NCBI RefSeq assembly: GCF_900497695.1
Contig: NZ_UIDD01000011.1
Span: 359,562-423,561 of the forward strand
Reading direction: 5' to 3'
Source of the DNA: Pseudomonas wadenswilerensis
GTDB taxonomy: Bacteria; Pseudomonadota; Gammaproteobacteria; Pseudomonadales; Pseudomonadaceae
DNA length: 64,000 bases
This document shows, piece after piece, positions 50,364 to 59,540 of the stretch. Position 1 is the stretch's first letter. Each line of letters opens with the position of its first letter. The notes under the pieces were generated by a model, which was given only the letters and a program-made list of their open reading frames with translations, was not told where the DNA came from and did no database searches. Made by a program: the position numbers and the translations under genes.

Positions 50364-51311
50364 ATGCAAAAAAACATCACCTCCCTGGGGTCGTTGAACT
50401 GGGATGACCTGAAGTTCTTTCTTGAAGTGGCGCGCACCCGCAAGGCCAGCAGCGCAGCCAAACGCCTGGGCGTCGACTACACCACGGTGTCGCGGCGGAT
50501 CAGTTCGCTGGAAGTGGCGCTGGGCACCTTGCTGTTCGAAAAATCGCGGACCAACGGCTTTGTCCTGACTGCCGAAGGCCAGCGCCTGCTCAGTTATGCC
50601 GAGTCGATCGAAAGCACCCTGCACATGGCCTGCGAGCAGGTCTCCGGTTCCGGCGTGGCGCTGTCGGGGCATGTGCGCATGGGCTGCACCGAAGGCTTCG
50701 GCAGCTTCTTCGTCACCCCGCAGCTGAGCCATTTCGTCGACGCCTACCCGGCGATCTCGGTGGACATCCTGCCGCTGCCGCACTTCATCAGCCTGTCCAA
50801 GCGCGAGGCCGACATCGTCATCGCCCTGGAGCGCCCGGAGCACGGGCCTTACGTGTGCTGCAAGCTGTGCGACTACCGCCTGCGCCTGTACGCCACCCAG
50901 GAGTACCTGGACAGCCACGAGCCGATCACCCGCAGCAGCGACCTGGCCCGGCATCAGTTCATCAGCTATGTCGACGACCTGGCCTTCAGCTCCGAGCTCC
51001 TTTACCTGGCCAACCTGATCCCGGCCGCCAGCGCCAACCTGCGCAGCACCAGCGTGATCGCCCAGTACGTGGCGGCCCAGCAGGGTCGTGGCCTGGCGAT
51101 ACTGCCGTGTTTTCTGGCCGCGCAGGACCCGCGCCTGGTGGCGATTTTGCCCGAGGAAGTGGCGATTACCCGGCAGTTCTGGATGTACTGCCGCGAGGAC
51201 TTGAGGAAGTTGAAGCGGATTACCCTGTTGTGGGATTACATCCGCGAAGTCACCGAGCGCAACACCCCGCTGCTGATGGGCGAGTCGCGCACGATGAGCT
51301 TTGCCGACTGA
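50364..51311 (+). CDS. LysR-family regulator, probable mmsAB control
   Basis: A 315-residue LysR-type regulator. The winged helix is NWDDLKFFLEVARTRKASSA with LGVDYTTVSRRISSLEVALG. The effector domain includes GHVRMGCTEGFGSFFVTPQL and AQYVAAQQGRGLAILPCFLA. ATG at 50364 is the family-consistent start. P. aeruginosa uses the AraC-type MmsR for mmsAB, so a LysR regulator here would be a different control; that is an inference from position. Its stop directly abuts the convergent yfiB stop. Confidence 0.88.
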   Translation: MQKNITSLGSLNWDDLKFFLEVARTRKASSAAKRLGVDYTTVSRRISSLEVALGTLLFEKSRTNGFVLTAEGQRLLSYAESIESTLHMACEQVSGSGVALSGHVRMGCTEGFGSFFVTPQLSHFVDAYPAISVDILPLPHFISLSKREADIVIALERPEHGPYVCCKLCDYRLRLYATQEYLDSHEPITRSSDLARHQFISYVDDLAFSSELLYLANLIPAASANLRSTSVIAQYVAAQQGRGLAILPCFLAAQDPRLVAILPEEVAITRQFWMYCREDLRKLKRITLLWDYIREVTERNTPLLMGESRTMSFAD

Positions 51312-51812
51312 TCAGTCGGAGGCGACCACGATCGACACCCGGCGGTTTTCCAGGCGCCCGGCGCGTGTGTCGTTGCTGGCCACCGGCTCGCTGCTGCCGA
51401 GGCCGCGGGTTTCGACGTTCTCGGGGCGCATGCCGATGCCCACCAGGACATTGGCTACGCTCTGCGCCCGACGTTTGGACAGTTGCTGGTTGTAGGCGGC
51501 CTTGCCCGAGGCATCGGTGTGTCCGTCGACCCGCACGCGCTGGATGTTCACCGACAGCAGCGACTTGCCGATGCGCTCGACGATAGTCCTGCTCTGGGCG
51601 TTGAGGGTGTCGACATCGCTGCCGAACAGCACTTTGCTCGACAGGCCGAACTCCCAGCCTTCATCGGTGAGCTGGAAGCCCTCTTGCTTGAGCAGGGCAA
51701 TCTGTTCGGCGGTCAGGCCCTTGGGCGGCACGCTCTGGCAGCCGCCCAGGGCGAACAGCGCCAGGGCCAGGCAGATAAAGTGAAAACGTAAACGTTGGCT
51801 CAGGTGAATCAC
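51312..51812 (-). CDS. yfiB: YfiB outer-membrane OmpA-like lipoprotein
   Basis: A 166-residue lipoprotein. Lipobox ALGGC places the acylated Cys at residue 25. The OmpA peptidoglycan-binding domain is clear (VDTLNAQSRTIVERIGKSLL, RVDGHTDASGKAAYNQQLSK, GLGSSEPVASNDT and RRVSIVV). In the YfiBNR system YfiB binds YfiR at the outer membrane and so frees the cyclase YfiN. It is the third gene of yfiRNB, 3 bases after yfiN. Confidence 0.93.
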   Translation of the reverse strand: MIHLSQRLRFHFICLALALFALGGCQSVPPKGLTAEQIALLKQEGFQLTDEGWEFGLSSKVLFGSDVDTLNAQSRTIVERIGKSLLSVNIQRVRVDGHTDASGKAAYNQQLSKRRAQSVANVLVGIGMRPENVETRGLGSSEPVASNDTRAGRLENRRVSIVVASD

Positions 51813-51815
51813 GGT

Positions 51816-53087
51816 TCAGCTCCTGTTTTTTACGTGTTGGGCAGAGCGCTCCGTCTCTGCCATTTGCCCCTGGCCGCGCAGATTGCGCTTGGCCTGATAC
51901 ATCGCCGCATCAGCGGCATTGAGCAGGTCTGACGGCGTCAGGCCGTCATCGGGGAAATAGGCAATGCCGATGCTCAGCGAGGTGACGATGATCTGCCCTT
52001 CGCCCAGGCGGATCGGCAGTTTCATGCTGGCGGCAATCTTCTCGGCGATGCGCAGGGCATCGTCGCGCTTGTGCAGCGGCGCCAGCAGCACGGCGAACTC
52101 GTCCCCCCCCAGGCGGGCCACCAGGTCATTTTCGCGCAGCTGCGCGCGCACCCGTGTCGCGACGCTGATCAACACCTCATCGCCAGCCGCGTGACCAAAG
52201 CTGTCGTTGACCTCCTTGAAGTTGTCACTGTCGAGAAACAGCAACGCCAGGTGCTCCTGGTGTTTTTCCGCATTGCGCAGGGTGCGGCTCAGGCGGCCCT
52301 CGAAAAACGCCCGGTTGGGCAGGCCGGTGAGGCTGTCGTGGCTGGCCTGGTGGGCAAGGCTTTCATTCTCGCTCTGCAGGTGGCTCTGCCAGGACTCCAG
52401 CTCGTCGAGCAAGGCGTTGAAGTCGTTACCCAGTTCGTTGAGCTCGGCGATCTGCGCCGGCGGCACGCGGCGGTCGAAGCTGCGCTCGCGGCGTGCGGCA
52501 TGGGCGACATTGGCCAGGCTGCGCAGCGGCCCGACGATATCGCCGAACATTCGCCGCGACAGGTACAGCGCGCTGAAGGCGCTGAGCGCCGTGCACAGCA
52601 GGATCCCGGCCAGGCCACTGAGCAGGAAGCGCACCAGGCTGCCGCCCTGCCCCACCAGCTCGATGCGCCCGACCTGCTGGCCCTGGTGCAGCACCGGCAG
52701 GATGATTGGTTCTTCCAGCAGGCTGCGGACTATCAGTTGCTCGGCCTGCGCCAGCAAGCCGCTTTCGCTGCGCTGCCAGCGGGCCAACAGTTCGCCGTTG
52801 TCGTCAAAGACCTTGGCGTCGGCCACCTCTTCAGCGGCGGCGATCAGCGCCAGCGCCTCGTTGGCCGCGCCAGCGTCGTTGAACACCACCGCCGCTTCAA
52901 CGGTGTAATTGATCGAACGAGCAATCAGATGCAGGTTGTGATTGGCGTACACGCGCAGGGCCAATACACCGAGCAGCGTCAGGGAGACCCCGGCAAGGCC
53001 GACAGCCAGTAGCGCGACGCTCAGGTGGCGGCGGCCGAGGACGGCACGCAGGGTCGGGCGCTCGCGCCCCTTGCCAAAGCCGATCAT
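51816..53087 (-). CDS. yfiN: YfiN (TpbB) diguanylate cyclase
   Basis: A 423-residue inner-membrane enzyme making c-di-GMP. Two membrane helices (about 22-48 and 155-180) flank a periplasmic sensor; then come a HAMP domain and the GGDEF domain. The active site is RLGGDEFAVL, and the inhibitory I-site RxxD is present as REND five residues before it; SHDSLTGLPNRAFFEGRLSR marks the domain start. YfiR represses it from the periplasm. Its ATG overlaps the yfiR stop (ATGA). Confidence 0.94.
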   Translation of the reverse strand: MIGFGKGRERPTLRAVLGRRHLSVALLAVGLAGVSLTLLGVLALRVYANHNLHLIARSINYTVEAAVVFNDAGAANEALALIAAAEEVADAKVFDDNGELLARWQRSESGLLAQAEQLIVRSLLEEPIILPVLHQGQQVGRIELVGQGGSLVRFLLSGLAGILLCTALSAFSALYLSRRMFGDIVGPLRSLANVAHAARRERSFDRRVPPAQIAELNELGNDFNALLDELESWQSHLQSENESLAHQASHDSLTGLPNRAFFEGRLSRTLRNAEKHQEHLALLFLDSDNFKEVNDSFGHAAGDEVLISVATRVRAQLRENDLVARLGGDEFAVLLAPLHKRDDALRIAEKIAASMKLPIRLGEGQIIVTSLSIGIAYFPDDGLTPSDLLNAADAAMYQAKRNLRGQGQMAETERSAQHVKNRS

Positions 53088-53659
53088 GGTTGCGCCGCCC
53101 GCCGCCGCGATAGCTGCAGCACGCTGGGGTGAATGCGCACGCCGCTGCGCGCCACCGAGTCGAGGTTGACGTCAAAGGCCACCTGGCGATCACTGACCCG
53201 CAGGCAGAACAGGCTGCCTACCGTACACGGGTCGTCAGCTTCGCTCATGCTCAGGACCGGATGACCGCTCAACGCAGTAAACAGTCGGCTGCGCTCGTCC
53301 TGGCTGAGCTTGCCGATATAGATCGCATCGCATTCACTGGCGATGCGCGGGTCGTCGGCCAACAGCCGGCGTACCTGCACCGGCCGGCCTGTGGCCTGGG
53401 TAGTCCCCTTGACCAGGTCGTCGGCGTATTCGGTCGGGCCGATCAGGCACAGGCGAAGTTGCACCGGCTCAACCGGCCAGCGTGCATAACTGAGGATACC
53501 CAGCACGACCTGGGTCACTGCCTTGGCCCGCTGCTCGGCCAGGTTCGAAGTGGCCTGTGCCTCGGCGCAGGCTTGTGCGCCGAACAGCAACAGCAACGCG
53601 CCCAGCAGCGAACGCGTCAGGTTTGTCACACGTCCCGATATCGGGGCGGCCACATTCAT
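53084..53659 (-). CDS. yfiR: YfiR periplasmic repressor of YfiN
   Basis: A 191-residue periplasmic protein with a signal peptide ending near LLLLFGAQACAEA. The YfiR (DUF4154) domain is recognisable by VLGILSYARWPVEPVQLRLC, GRPVQVRRLL, and the four conserved cysteines in RLCLIG, ASECDAIYI and DPCTVGSLFC. Disulphide state controls its activity in P. aeruginosa. First gene of yfiRNB, 113 bases downstream of recD. Confidence 0.93.
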   Translation of the reverse strand: MNVAAPISGRVTNLTRSLLGALLLLFGAQACAEAQATSNLAEQRAKAVTQVVLGILSYARWPVEPVQLRLCLIGPTEYADDLVKGTTQATGRPVQVRRLLADDPRIASECDAIYIGKLSQDERSRLFTALSGHPVLSMSEADDPCTVGSLFCLRVSDRQVAFDVNLDSVARSGVRIHPSVLQLSRRRAAQP

Positions 53660-53772
53660 GAAGGAAATCTCTTAAAACCACGCAGGATGATGCCGCAACG
53701 ATAGCACAGAGCCCGATTTTCCAGCGAGGGAGCAGCCTGCCGGCGATCCGGTAAAAGGCCGAATCGTCGTGG

Positions 53773-55854
53773 TTATACCTGCTCCAGCATCAGCCCCGAG
53801 ATGCGTTTGACCTTGCGCCGCACCGCGTCCTCAAACACACCCTGACGCGGCTCGATCAAACTAAAGCAGGTCTTGGCCCGGGTGATACCGGTGTAGATCA
53901 ATTCCTTGGTCAACACCGGGTTCAAGGCATCCGGCAGCACCAGCGCAGTATGGGTGAACTCCGAGCCCTGGGACTTGTGCACGGTCATGGCGAACACGGT
54001 TTCGACCTCGTTGAGCCGGCTCGGCAGGACGAAACGCACGCCGCCGTGCCCGTCGTTGCGGGCGAAGGCCACGCGCAGCACCTGCTGCCCTTCATGCTGC
54101 TCATCCGGCAGGCGCAGGGCGATGCCGATATCGCCGTTCATCAGGCCCAGGCCGTAGTCGTTGCGGGTCATCAGCACCGGGCGGCCTTCGTACCAGGGCT
54201 GTTCGCTGTCGATCAGCCCGGCGGCACCGAGCACCCGGCTGACCCGTTGATTCAGACCCTCGACACCCCAGGGCCCCTTGCGTACGGCGCACAGCAGCTG
54301 GAAGGTCTCGAAGCCCCGCAGCACCTGCATGGCCCAGCTTTCCCAGCGCGGGTCATCCACCGGCGTGCCGAGCGGCGGGCGCTGCTGACGGAGGGCCTGC
54401 AGGTAGCTGCGATAGCCCTGTGGCCCGTCGCTGCCGCGGCCCAGGCCGTCGAGCAACAAGCGATCGAAGTTGCGGTCCTGTTCGCCGCGCAGGCTCAGAG
54501 CGAACACATCGTTGAGTTTCTGGTTGAGCAAGGCCCGCGCCTGCTCGGCGTCCTGGCGGTTGACCAGGCGCGCCAGCTGGCCGATGCCGCTGCCTTCGCC
54601 GAAGCGCCGCGAATAGCGCAGCATCACCACTTGCTGCGCCAGGGGATACTGCCCGGCACTGCCCGGCAGCAGCTCGCTGCCGGCCAGGGCCTCACCACTG
54701 ACCTGCTCCAGCCAGGCCTGCGTCTCGGGGCTGTAGCGCCCGGCTTCGGCATCGCGGCACAGGTCGCCGAGTACCGCGCCGGCCTCCACCGAAGCGAGCT
54801 GGTCCTTGTCGCCCAGCAGCACCAGACGCGCATGGGGCGGCAGGGCGCCAAGCAGGTTGGCCATCATTTCCAGGTCGATCATCGAGGCTTCGTCGACGAC
54901 CAGCACATCCAGCGGCAGCGGGTTACCGGCATGGTGACGGAAATGCCGCGAGCCCGGGCGACTGCCGAGCAGGCGGTGGACGGTGGAGACGTCGGTGGGA
55001 ATGTTCTCACGGACCTCGGCGGCCACCGCCAGGCGCTCGACCTGCTGGCCGATGGACTCGGTCAGGCGCGCTGCGGCCTTGCCGGTGGGTGCCGCCAGGC
55101 GGATGCGCAGTGGCCGGCCAGCCTCGACGGCGGGCGCTTGCAGCAAGGCCAGCAAACGCACCACCGTGGTGGTTTTGCCGGTACCCGGGCCGCCGGTAAT
55201 GATGCTAAAGGCACTGCGGGTGGCCAGGGCGCAGGCCAGCTTTTGCCAATCCACCTGACCGCTGGGAGCGCCGCCGTCGAACAGTTGCGCCAACCGCGCC
55301 GAAAGATCCGCCGGGGTCGGCTCGACCTGCTGCAGGCGCTCGCGCAAAGCGTTGTCGATACGCCGCTCGTAGGCCCAGTAACGGCGCAGATACAGGCGCC
55401 GGCCATTGAGCACCAACGGGCGCGCGCTGTCTTCCGCACTGCTGCCGTGGGCCACCAGCCGACTGTGGTTCAGTTGCTGCAGCCAGGTGTCGAGCTCCAG
55501 GCGCTCAAGCAGCTGCGACGGCAACAGCAGCGGCCCGGCCAGGGCATCGCCTTCCGGTGGCAGCGACAGGGCGAAATCCGGCTCGGCCAGGGTTTCACCC
55601 AGATCCAGGCAGACATGGCCGTGGCCCAACTGATGACTGGCCAGTGCCGCCGCCAGCAGCACCAAGGGTTCGCCGCCCGGGTCGCGCTCACCGAGAAAAC
55701 TCACAAAGGCCCGGTCCAGGGCACGCAACCAGCCACGCTCGACCCAACGATCGAGCAAGGCAAGCAGGTCTGCGCCTTTGCTCAGCGGCTCCAGCGCGGC
55801 CAGATGGCGGGCATCCAGTGGCGTAGGGAGCAGGTCGTCGAGGCTACGGCTCAT
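53773..55854 (-). CDS. recD: Exodeoxyribonuclease V subunit alpha, RecD
   Basis: A 693-residue 5'-3' helicase subunit of RecBCD. Walker A is IITGGPGTGKTTTVVRLLAL (about residues 218-237), motif II is VLVVDEASMIDLEMMANLL, and the C-terminal UvrD-like part has FAMTVHKSQGSEFTHTALVL and YTGITRAKTCFSLIEP. Its ATG overlaps the recB stop. Last gene of recC-recB-recD. Confidence 0.96.
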   Translation of the reverse strand: MSRSLDDLLPTPLDARHLAALEPLSKGADLLALLDRWVERGWLRALDRAFVSFLGERDPGGEPLVLLAAALASHQLGHGHVCLDLGETLAEPDFALSLPPEGDALAGPLLLPSQLLERLELDTWLQQLNHSRLVAHGSSAEDSARPLVLNGRRLYLRRYWAYERRIDNALRERLQQVEPTPADLSARLAQLFDGGAPSGQVDWQKLACALATRSAFSIITGGPGTGKTTTVVRLLALLQAPAVEAGRPLRIRLAAPTGKAAARLTESIGQQVERLAVAAEVRENIPTDVSTVHRLLGSRPGSRHFRHHAGNPLPLDVLVVDEASMIDLEMMANLLGALPPHARLVLLGDKDQLASVEAGAVLGDLCRDAEAGRYSPETQAWLEQVSGEALAGSELLPGSAGQYPLAQQVVMLRYSRRFGEGSGIGQLARLVNRQDAEQARALLNQKLNDVFALSLRGEQDRNFDRLLLDGLGRGSDGPQGYRSYLQALRQQRPPLGTPVDDPRWESWAMQVLRGFETFQLLCAVRKGPWGVEGLNQRVSRVLGAAGLIDSEQPWYEGRPVLMTRNDYGLGLMNGDIGIALRLPDEQHEGQQVLRVAFARNDGHGGVRFVLPSRLNEVETVFAMTVHKSQGSEFTHTALVLPDALNPVLTKELIYTGITRAKTCFSLIEPRQGVFEDAVRRKVKRISGLMLEQV

Positions 55855-58800
55855 GGTGCGTCTCCGAGAAACAGGTCGTGTTGTTGCGGGGTGCTGACAC
55901 CGCGGAACAGGGCGTCGAGCTGCTCGATCAGCTCGCGCGGGGGCTTGACGAAATACAGGCCGCGGGATGGCGAATCGACACCGCGCAAGAAGACAAACAG
56001 CGCCCCGCCGACATGCTGGTCGTAGTCATAACCGGGCAGCCGCGCGCGCAACTGGCGGTGCAGGGCCAGCAGGTAGAGCACGTATTGCAGGTCGTAGCGG
56101 TGGCCGAGAATCGCCCCTTCCATGGCCAGTTCGCTGTAGGCCTGGTCATCAGGCCCCAGCCAGTTGGATTTGTAGTCCGCCACGTAATAGCGGCCATCGT
56201 GTTCGAAGGCCAGGTCGATAAAACCCTTGAACATGCCATTGAGCAGCGCCGGTTGCGCAGCCAGGCGTGCAACGCCCTGGTGGGTGTATTCGCACACCAG
56301 TTGATCGAGCCGACCTACATCGACCTTGTGGCTGGCAAACCAGAATTCCATTTCGATCTGGTACTGGCGTAGCTGGCTCAAGGACAACGGCGAACTGTCG
56401 GGCGCCAGGGCCATGGGTTGCTCGAGCAATTGCTGCAACCACTGGCTGAGGGTCGGGATCCAGCCGGTCCAGTCGCGGCGGTTGCAGCGCTGGCCAACGG
56501 TGCGGGTCAATTGCTCGGGATCGGCGCTGACCTGGGCAAAACCTTCATGCCCGGCCCATTCGAGCAGGCCGTGGAGGAAGGTGCCGGGGTTCGGCCCGCG
56601 GGGGAAGCGGTGAATGTCGCCGCTACCGGGCATGACTTCACGCAACTGCTGCAGGTCGGGGCGCTCGTCATCGAGCAGTTGTTGCGCCTGGGAGCTGTCG
56701 GCCGCCAGGGTCATGGCCTCTTCGCCGATGCGCAAGGCGCTGTAGGAAGCGATCCACCAGTTTTCTGCAGCCCGGCGTTTGGGCTGGCGCGCAGGTAGCA
56801 GTTCGGCCTGGTTGAGCGGGGCGCTGTAGGCCTGCTCATCAGGCGCTGGCAGCTCGATGCTGGCGATGGCCGGGCAACCGGCCTGCAAGGCCTGCAGCCA
56901 ATCGCCCAGCTGGGTCGAGGCTGACAGGGCGCTGCCGCCGCCCAACAGGTAACCCAGGGCTGAACGATGCAGGGTCGAGGTCTTGCCGGCGCCGCGCTTG
57001 AGGTCGGCAACGCCGAGCCAGCAGGCATGCTGGGCGCGGGTCAAGGCCACGTAGAGTAGGCGCAGGTCTTCGGCCAGGCGCTCATCGTCGGCCCGGGCGA
57101 TCTGTTCGGCATCCGGGGTCAGGGTCAGGTGCGCCTGGCCTTCGCTGTCGTGCCAGGCCAGTGGCAAGCGCGAGCCATCCACCGGCTTGCTGGTGCAGAT
57201 GAAGGGCAGGAACACCAAGGGATATTCCAGGCCCTTGGACTTGTGGATGGTCACCACCTTGACCAGTTGCTCGTCGCTTTCCAGGCGCAGGATCTGCTCC
57301 TCGCCGGCCTGGCCGGAACTGGCCAGGTGCTCGCCCAGGTGACGAATCAACGCCTGCTCGCCATCCAGCTCGGTAGCCGCCTGCTGCAGCAGCTCGGCCA
57401 GGTGCAGCAGGTTGGTCAGCACCCGTTCGCCATCACTGCGGACCATCAATACCTGGGGCAGATCGAAGTCATGCAGCAGGCGCCGCAGCATCGGCAGTAC
57501 ACCCTGGCCGCGCCAGATCAGCCGGTACTGGCGGAACTGCATGACCCAGCGCTCCCACACCCGCTCATCCTGGTTCAATTTTGCCAGGGCGCTGAGCGGC
57601 AGGTTGAGGGTAATGCTGGCCAGCGCCGCCTTGAGCAGGCGCTCGGCATCCGGCTCGGCGCAGGCTTTGAGCCAGGCCAGCAGGTCATGGGCTTCCTGGG
57701 CGGCGAACACCGAGTCCTTGTCCGACAGGTAAACGCTGCGCACATCGCGGGCCGCCAATTCGGCACGAATCAACTGCGCCTCGCGGCCATCGCGCACCAG
57801 AATGGCGATATCCGAAGGCAGGCAGCCGCGCAGCGACCGATCGGACTGCACGAAACCACTGCGACCCTGCTGCCCGCCATTGAGCAAGGCAACGATCTGG
57901 CTGGCACAGCTGGCGGCCAGTTGCTGACGATAAACAGCGCCGGATACCGGCTCTTCACTGCTCAGTTGCCAGAGGTTGAGTGCGGGTACCGGCGAGCCAT
58001 CGACCTGCAGCTGCTCGCTGCGGCCCTTGGCCTTGACCTCGAGAAACGGCACCGGGTTGTTGCTGCCGTCGCGGAACAGGAAGGCGCCACGGCCCTGCTC
58101 GCGCACTTCGGCCTGCATGAACACATGGTTGACCGCCGTGACCATGGCCTGGCTCGAACGGTAGTTGGTATCGAGGCTGTGCAGGCGCCCGGCCGTGGCC
58201 CGCCGCGCCCCCAGGTAGGTGAAGATGTCGGCGCCGCGGAAGGCATAGATTGCCTGCTTGGGGTCGCCAATCAGGAACAGGCCGGTATCGCGTGCGTTCT
58301 CTTCAATCCGGTAGATTCGCTGGAAGATCCGGTACTGCACCGGGTCGGTGTCCTGGAACTCGTCGATCAGGGCCACCGGGAACTGTTCACGGATCAGCCC
58401 GGCGAGGCGCTCGCCGGCATCACCGTGCAACGCGTGGTCGAGACGCAGGAGCATGTCGTCGAAGCCCATCTCGGCGCGGCGGCGTTTTTCCTGTTCAAAG
58501 CGGGCGCCGACCCAGGCAGCCGCGTGCTCGAGCAGACAGGCATCAGGCGTGGGCAGGCCCTGAAGCTGGTCGCGCAGACCCTCCATCGCCTGGAGTGCCG
58601 GGTGGACTGGCGGCTCGCCCTTCCAGGCTTCGGTCATGCCGGCACGGGTAAAGCGGCTGAAGCCGGTGCCCAGATCCAGCTCCAGCGCCTGGTCGTCCTC
58701 GGCCCAGGCCTTGAGTTTTTCGCACCAGGGCTCGAAGTAGCGCGCCTGCATCTTGCGCCCGTCAACCTGCTTGGCGGCCAGGCCGTCACGGCAGATCTGC

Positions 58801-59540
58801 AGCAACTCGCCGGACCATTGCGCCCAGGGCGCCTTGAGCGTGCGCAGCAGTTCAGTACGTTGCTGCAGCACCGCTTCGATCAGCGCCTGAGGCTCTTCCT
58901 CATCGCTCTCGATGCGCTGCCGGCCGAACAGCGCGCGGACCCGTGGCAGCAAGGCTTCGGGGCTGACCCAATGGGCGCGAACCCAGGCCAGCGCATCGCC
59001 CTGCATGCTGTAGCAGAAGCGTCGCCAGTAATCGCGCATGACCTGGCCAAGCAGGTCACTGTGGTCGGTTTCCAGGGTCTGGGTAAACAGGCTGCCGCTG
59101 TCGAAGGCGTGCTCGCGCAGCATGCGTTGGCACCAACTGTGGATGGTCGACACCGCAGCTTCGTCCATCCACTGTGCGGCCACGTCCAGGCGGTTGGCGC
59201 ACGCCGCCCACAGCGACGGCTCATAGTCATCGCGCAATTGCTGGAGCAAGGGATCGGCTTCGCTCAACTCACCACGGAAGTAGCGCGCGGCTTCTGCCAG
59301 GCGGGTGCGGATGCGTTCACGCAGCTCCTTGGTAGCGGCGTCGGTGAAGGTCACCACCAGGATCTGTGGTGGCAACAGCTCGCGGCCAAAGCCCTGTTCA
59401 CCGCCATGGCCGAGCACCAGGCGCAGGTACAACGCCGAGATGGTGAAGGTCTTGCCGGTACCGGCACTGGCCTCGATCAACTGGCTGCCATGCAAGGGAA
59501 AGGTCAGTGCCAGGGGGGCTGGGGCAACACCAAGGCTCAT
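55851..59540 (-). CDS. recB: Exodeoxyribonuclease V subunit beta, RecB
   Basis: A 1229-residue 3'-5' helicase and nuclease. Walker A LIEASAGTGKTFTISALYL is near residue 25; helicase motifs include LIDEFQDTDPVQYRIFQ, LIGDPKQAIYAFRGADIFTY and VVTIHKSKGLEYPLVFLPF. The C-terminal RecB nuclease keeps the metal-binding Asp/Lys in YYVADYKSNWLG. ATG at 59540 overlaps the recC stop and is the family-consistent start. The complex repairs double-strand breaks and degrades foreign DNA. Confidence 0.97.
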   Translation of the reverse strand: MSLGVAPAPLALTFPLHGSQLIEASAGTGKTFTISALYLRLVLGHGGEQGFGRELLPPQILVVTFTDAATKELRERIRTRLAEAARYFRGELSEADPLLQQLRDDYEPSLWAACANRLDVAAQWMDEAAVSTIHSWCQRMLREHAFDSGSLFTQTLETDHSDLLGQVMRDYWRRFCYSMQGDALAWVRAHWVSPEALLPRVRALFGRQRIESDEEEPQALIEAVLQQRTELLRTLKAPWAQWSGELLQICRDGLAAKQVDGRKMQARYFEPWCEKLKAWAEDDQALELDLGTGFSRFTRAGMTEAWKGEPPVHPALQAMEGLRDQLQGLPTPDACLLEHAAAWVGARFEQEKRRRAEMGFDDMLLRLDHALHGDAGERLAGLIREQFPVALIDEFQDTDPVQYRIFQRIYRIEENARDTGLFLIGDPKQAIYAFRGADIFTYLGARRATAGRLHSLDTNYRSSQAMVTAVNHVFMQAEVREQGRGAFLFRDGSNNPVPFLEVKAKGRSEQLQVDGSPVPALNLWQLSSEEPVSGAVYRQQLAASCASQIVALLNGGQQGRSGFVQSDRSLRGCLPSDIAILVRDGREAQLIRAELAARDVRSVYLSDKDSVFAAQEAHDLLAWLKACAEPDAERLLKAALASITLNLPLSALAKLNQDERVWERWVMQFRQYRLIWRGQGVLPMLRRLLHDFDLPQVLMVRSDGERVLTNLLHLAELLQQAATELDGEQALIRHLGEHLASSGQAGEEQILRLESDEQLVKVVTIHKSKGLEYPLVFLPFICTSKPVDGSRLPLAWHDSEGQAHLTLTPDAEQIARADDERLAEDLRLLYVALTRAQHACWLGVADLKRGAGKTSTLHRSALGYLLGGGSALSASTQLGDWLQALQAGCPAIASIELPAPDEQAYSAPLNQAELLPARQPKRRAAENWWIASYSALRIGEEAMTLAADSSQAQQLLDDERPDLQQLREVMPGSGDIHRFPRGPNPGTFLHGLLEWAGHEGFAQVSADPEQLTRTVGQRCNRRDWTGWIPTLSQWLQQLLEQPMALAPDSSPLSLSQLRQYQIEMEFWFASHKVDVGRLDQLVCEYTHQGVARLAAQPALLNGMFKGFIDLAFEHDGRYYVADYKSNWLGPDDQAYSELAMEGAILGHRYDLQYVLYLLALHRQLRARLPGYDYDQHVGGALFVFLRGVDSPSRGLYFVKPPRELIEQLDALFRGVSTPQQHDLFLGDAP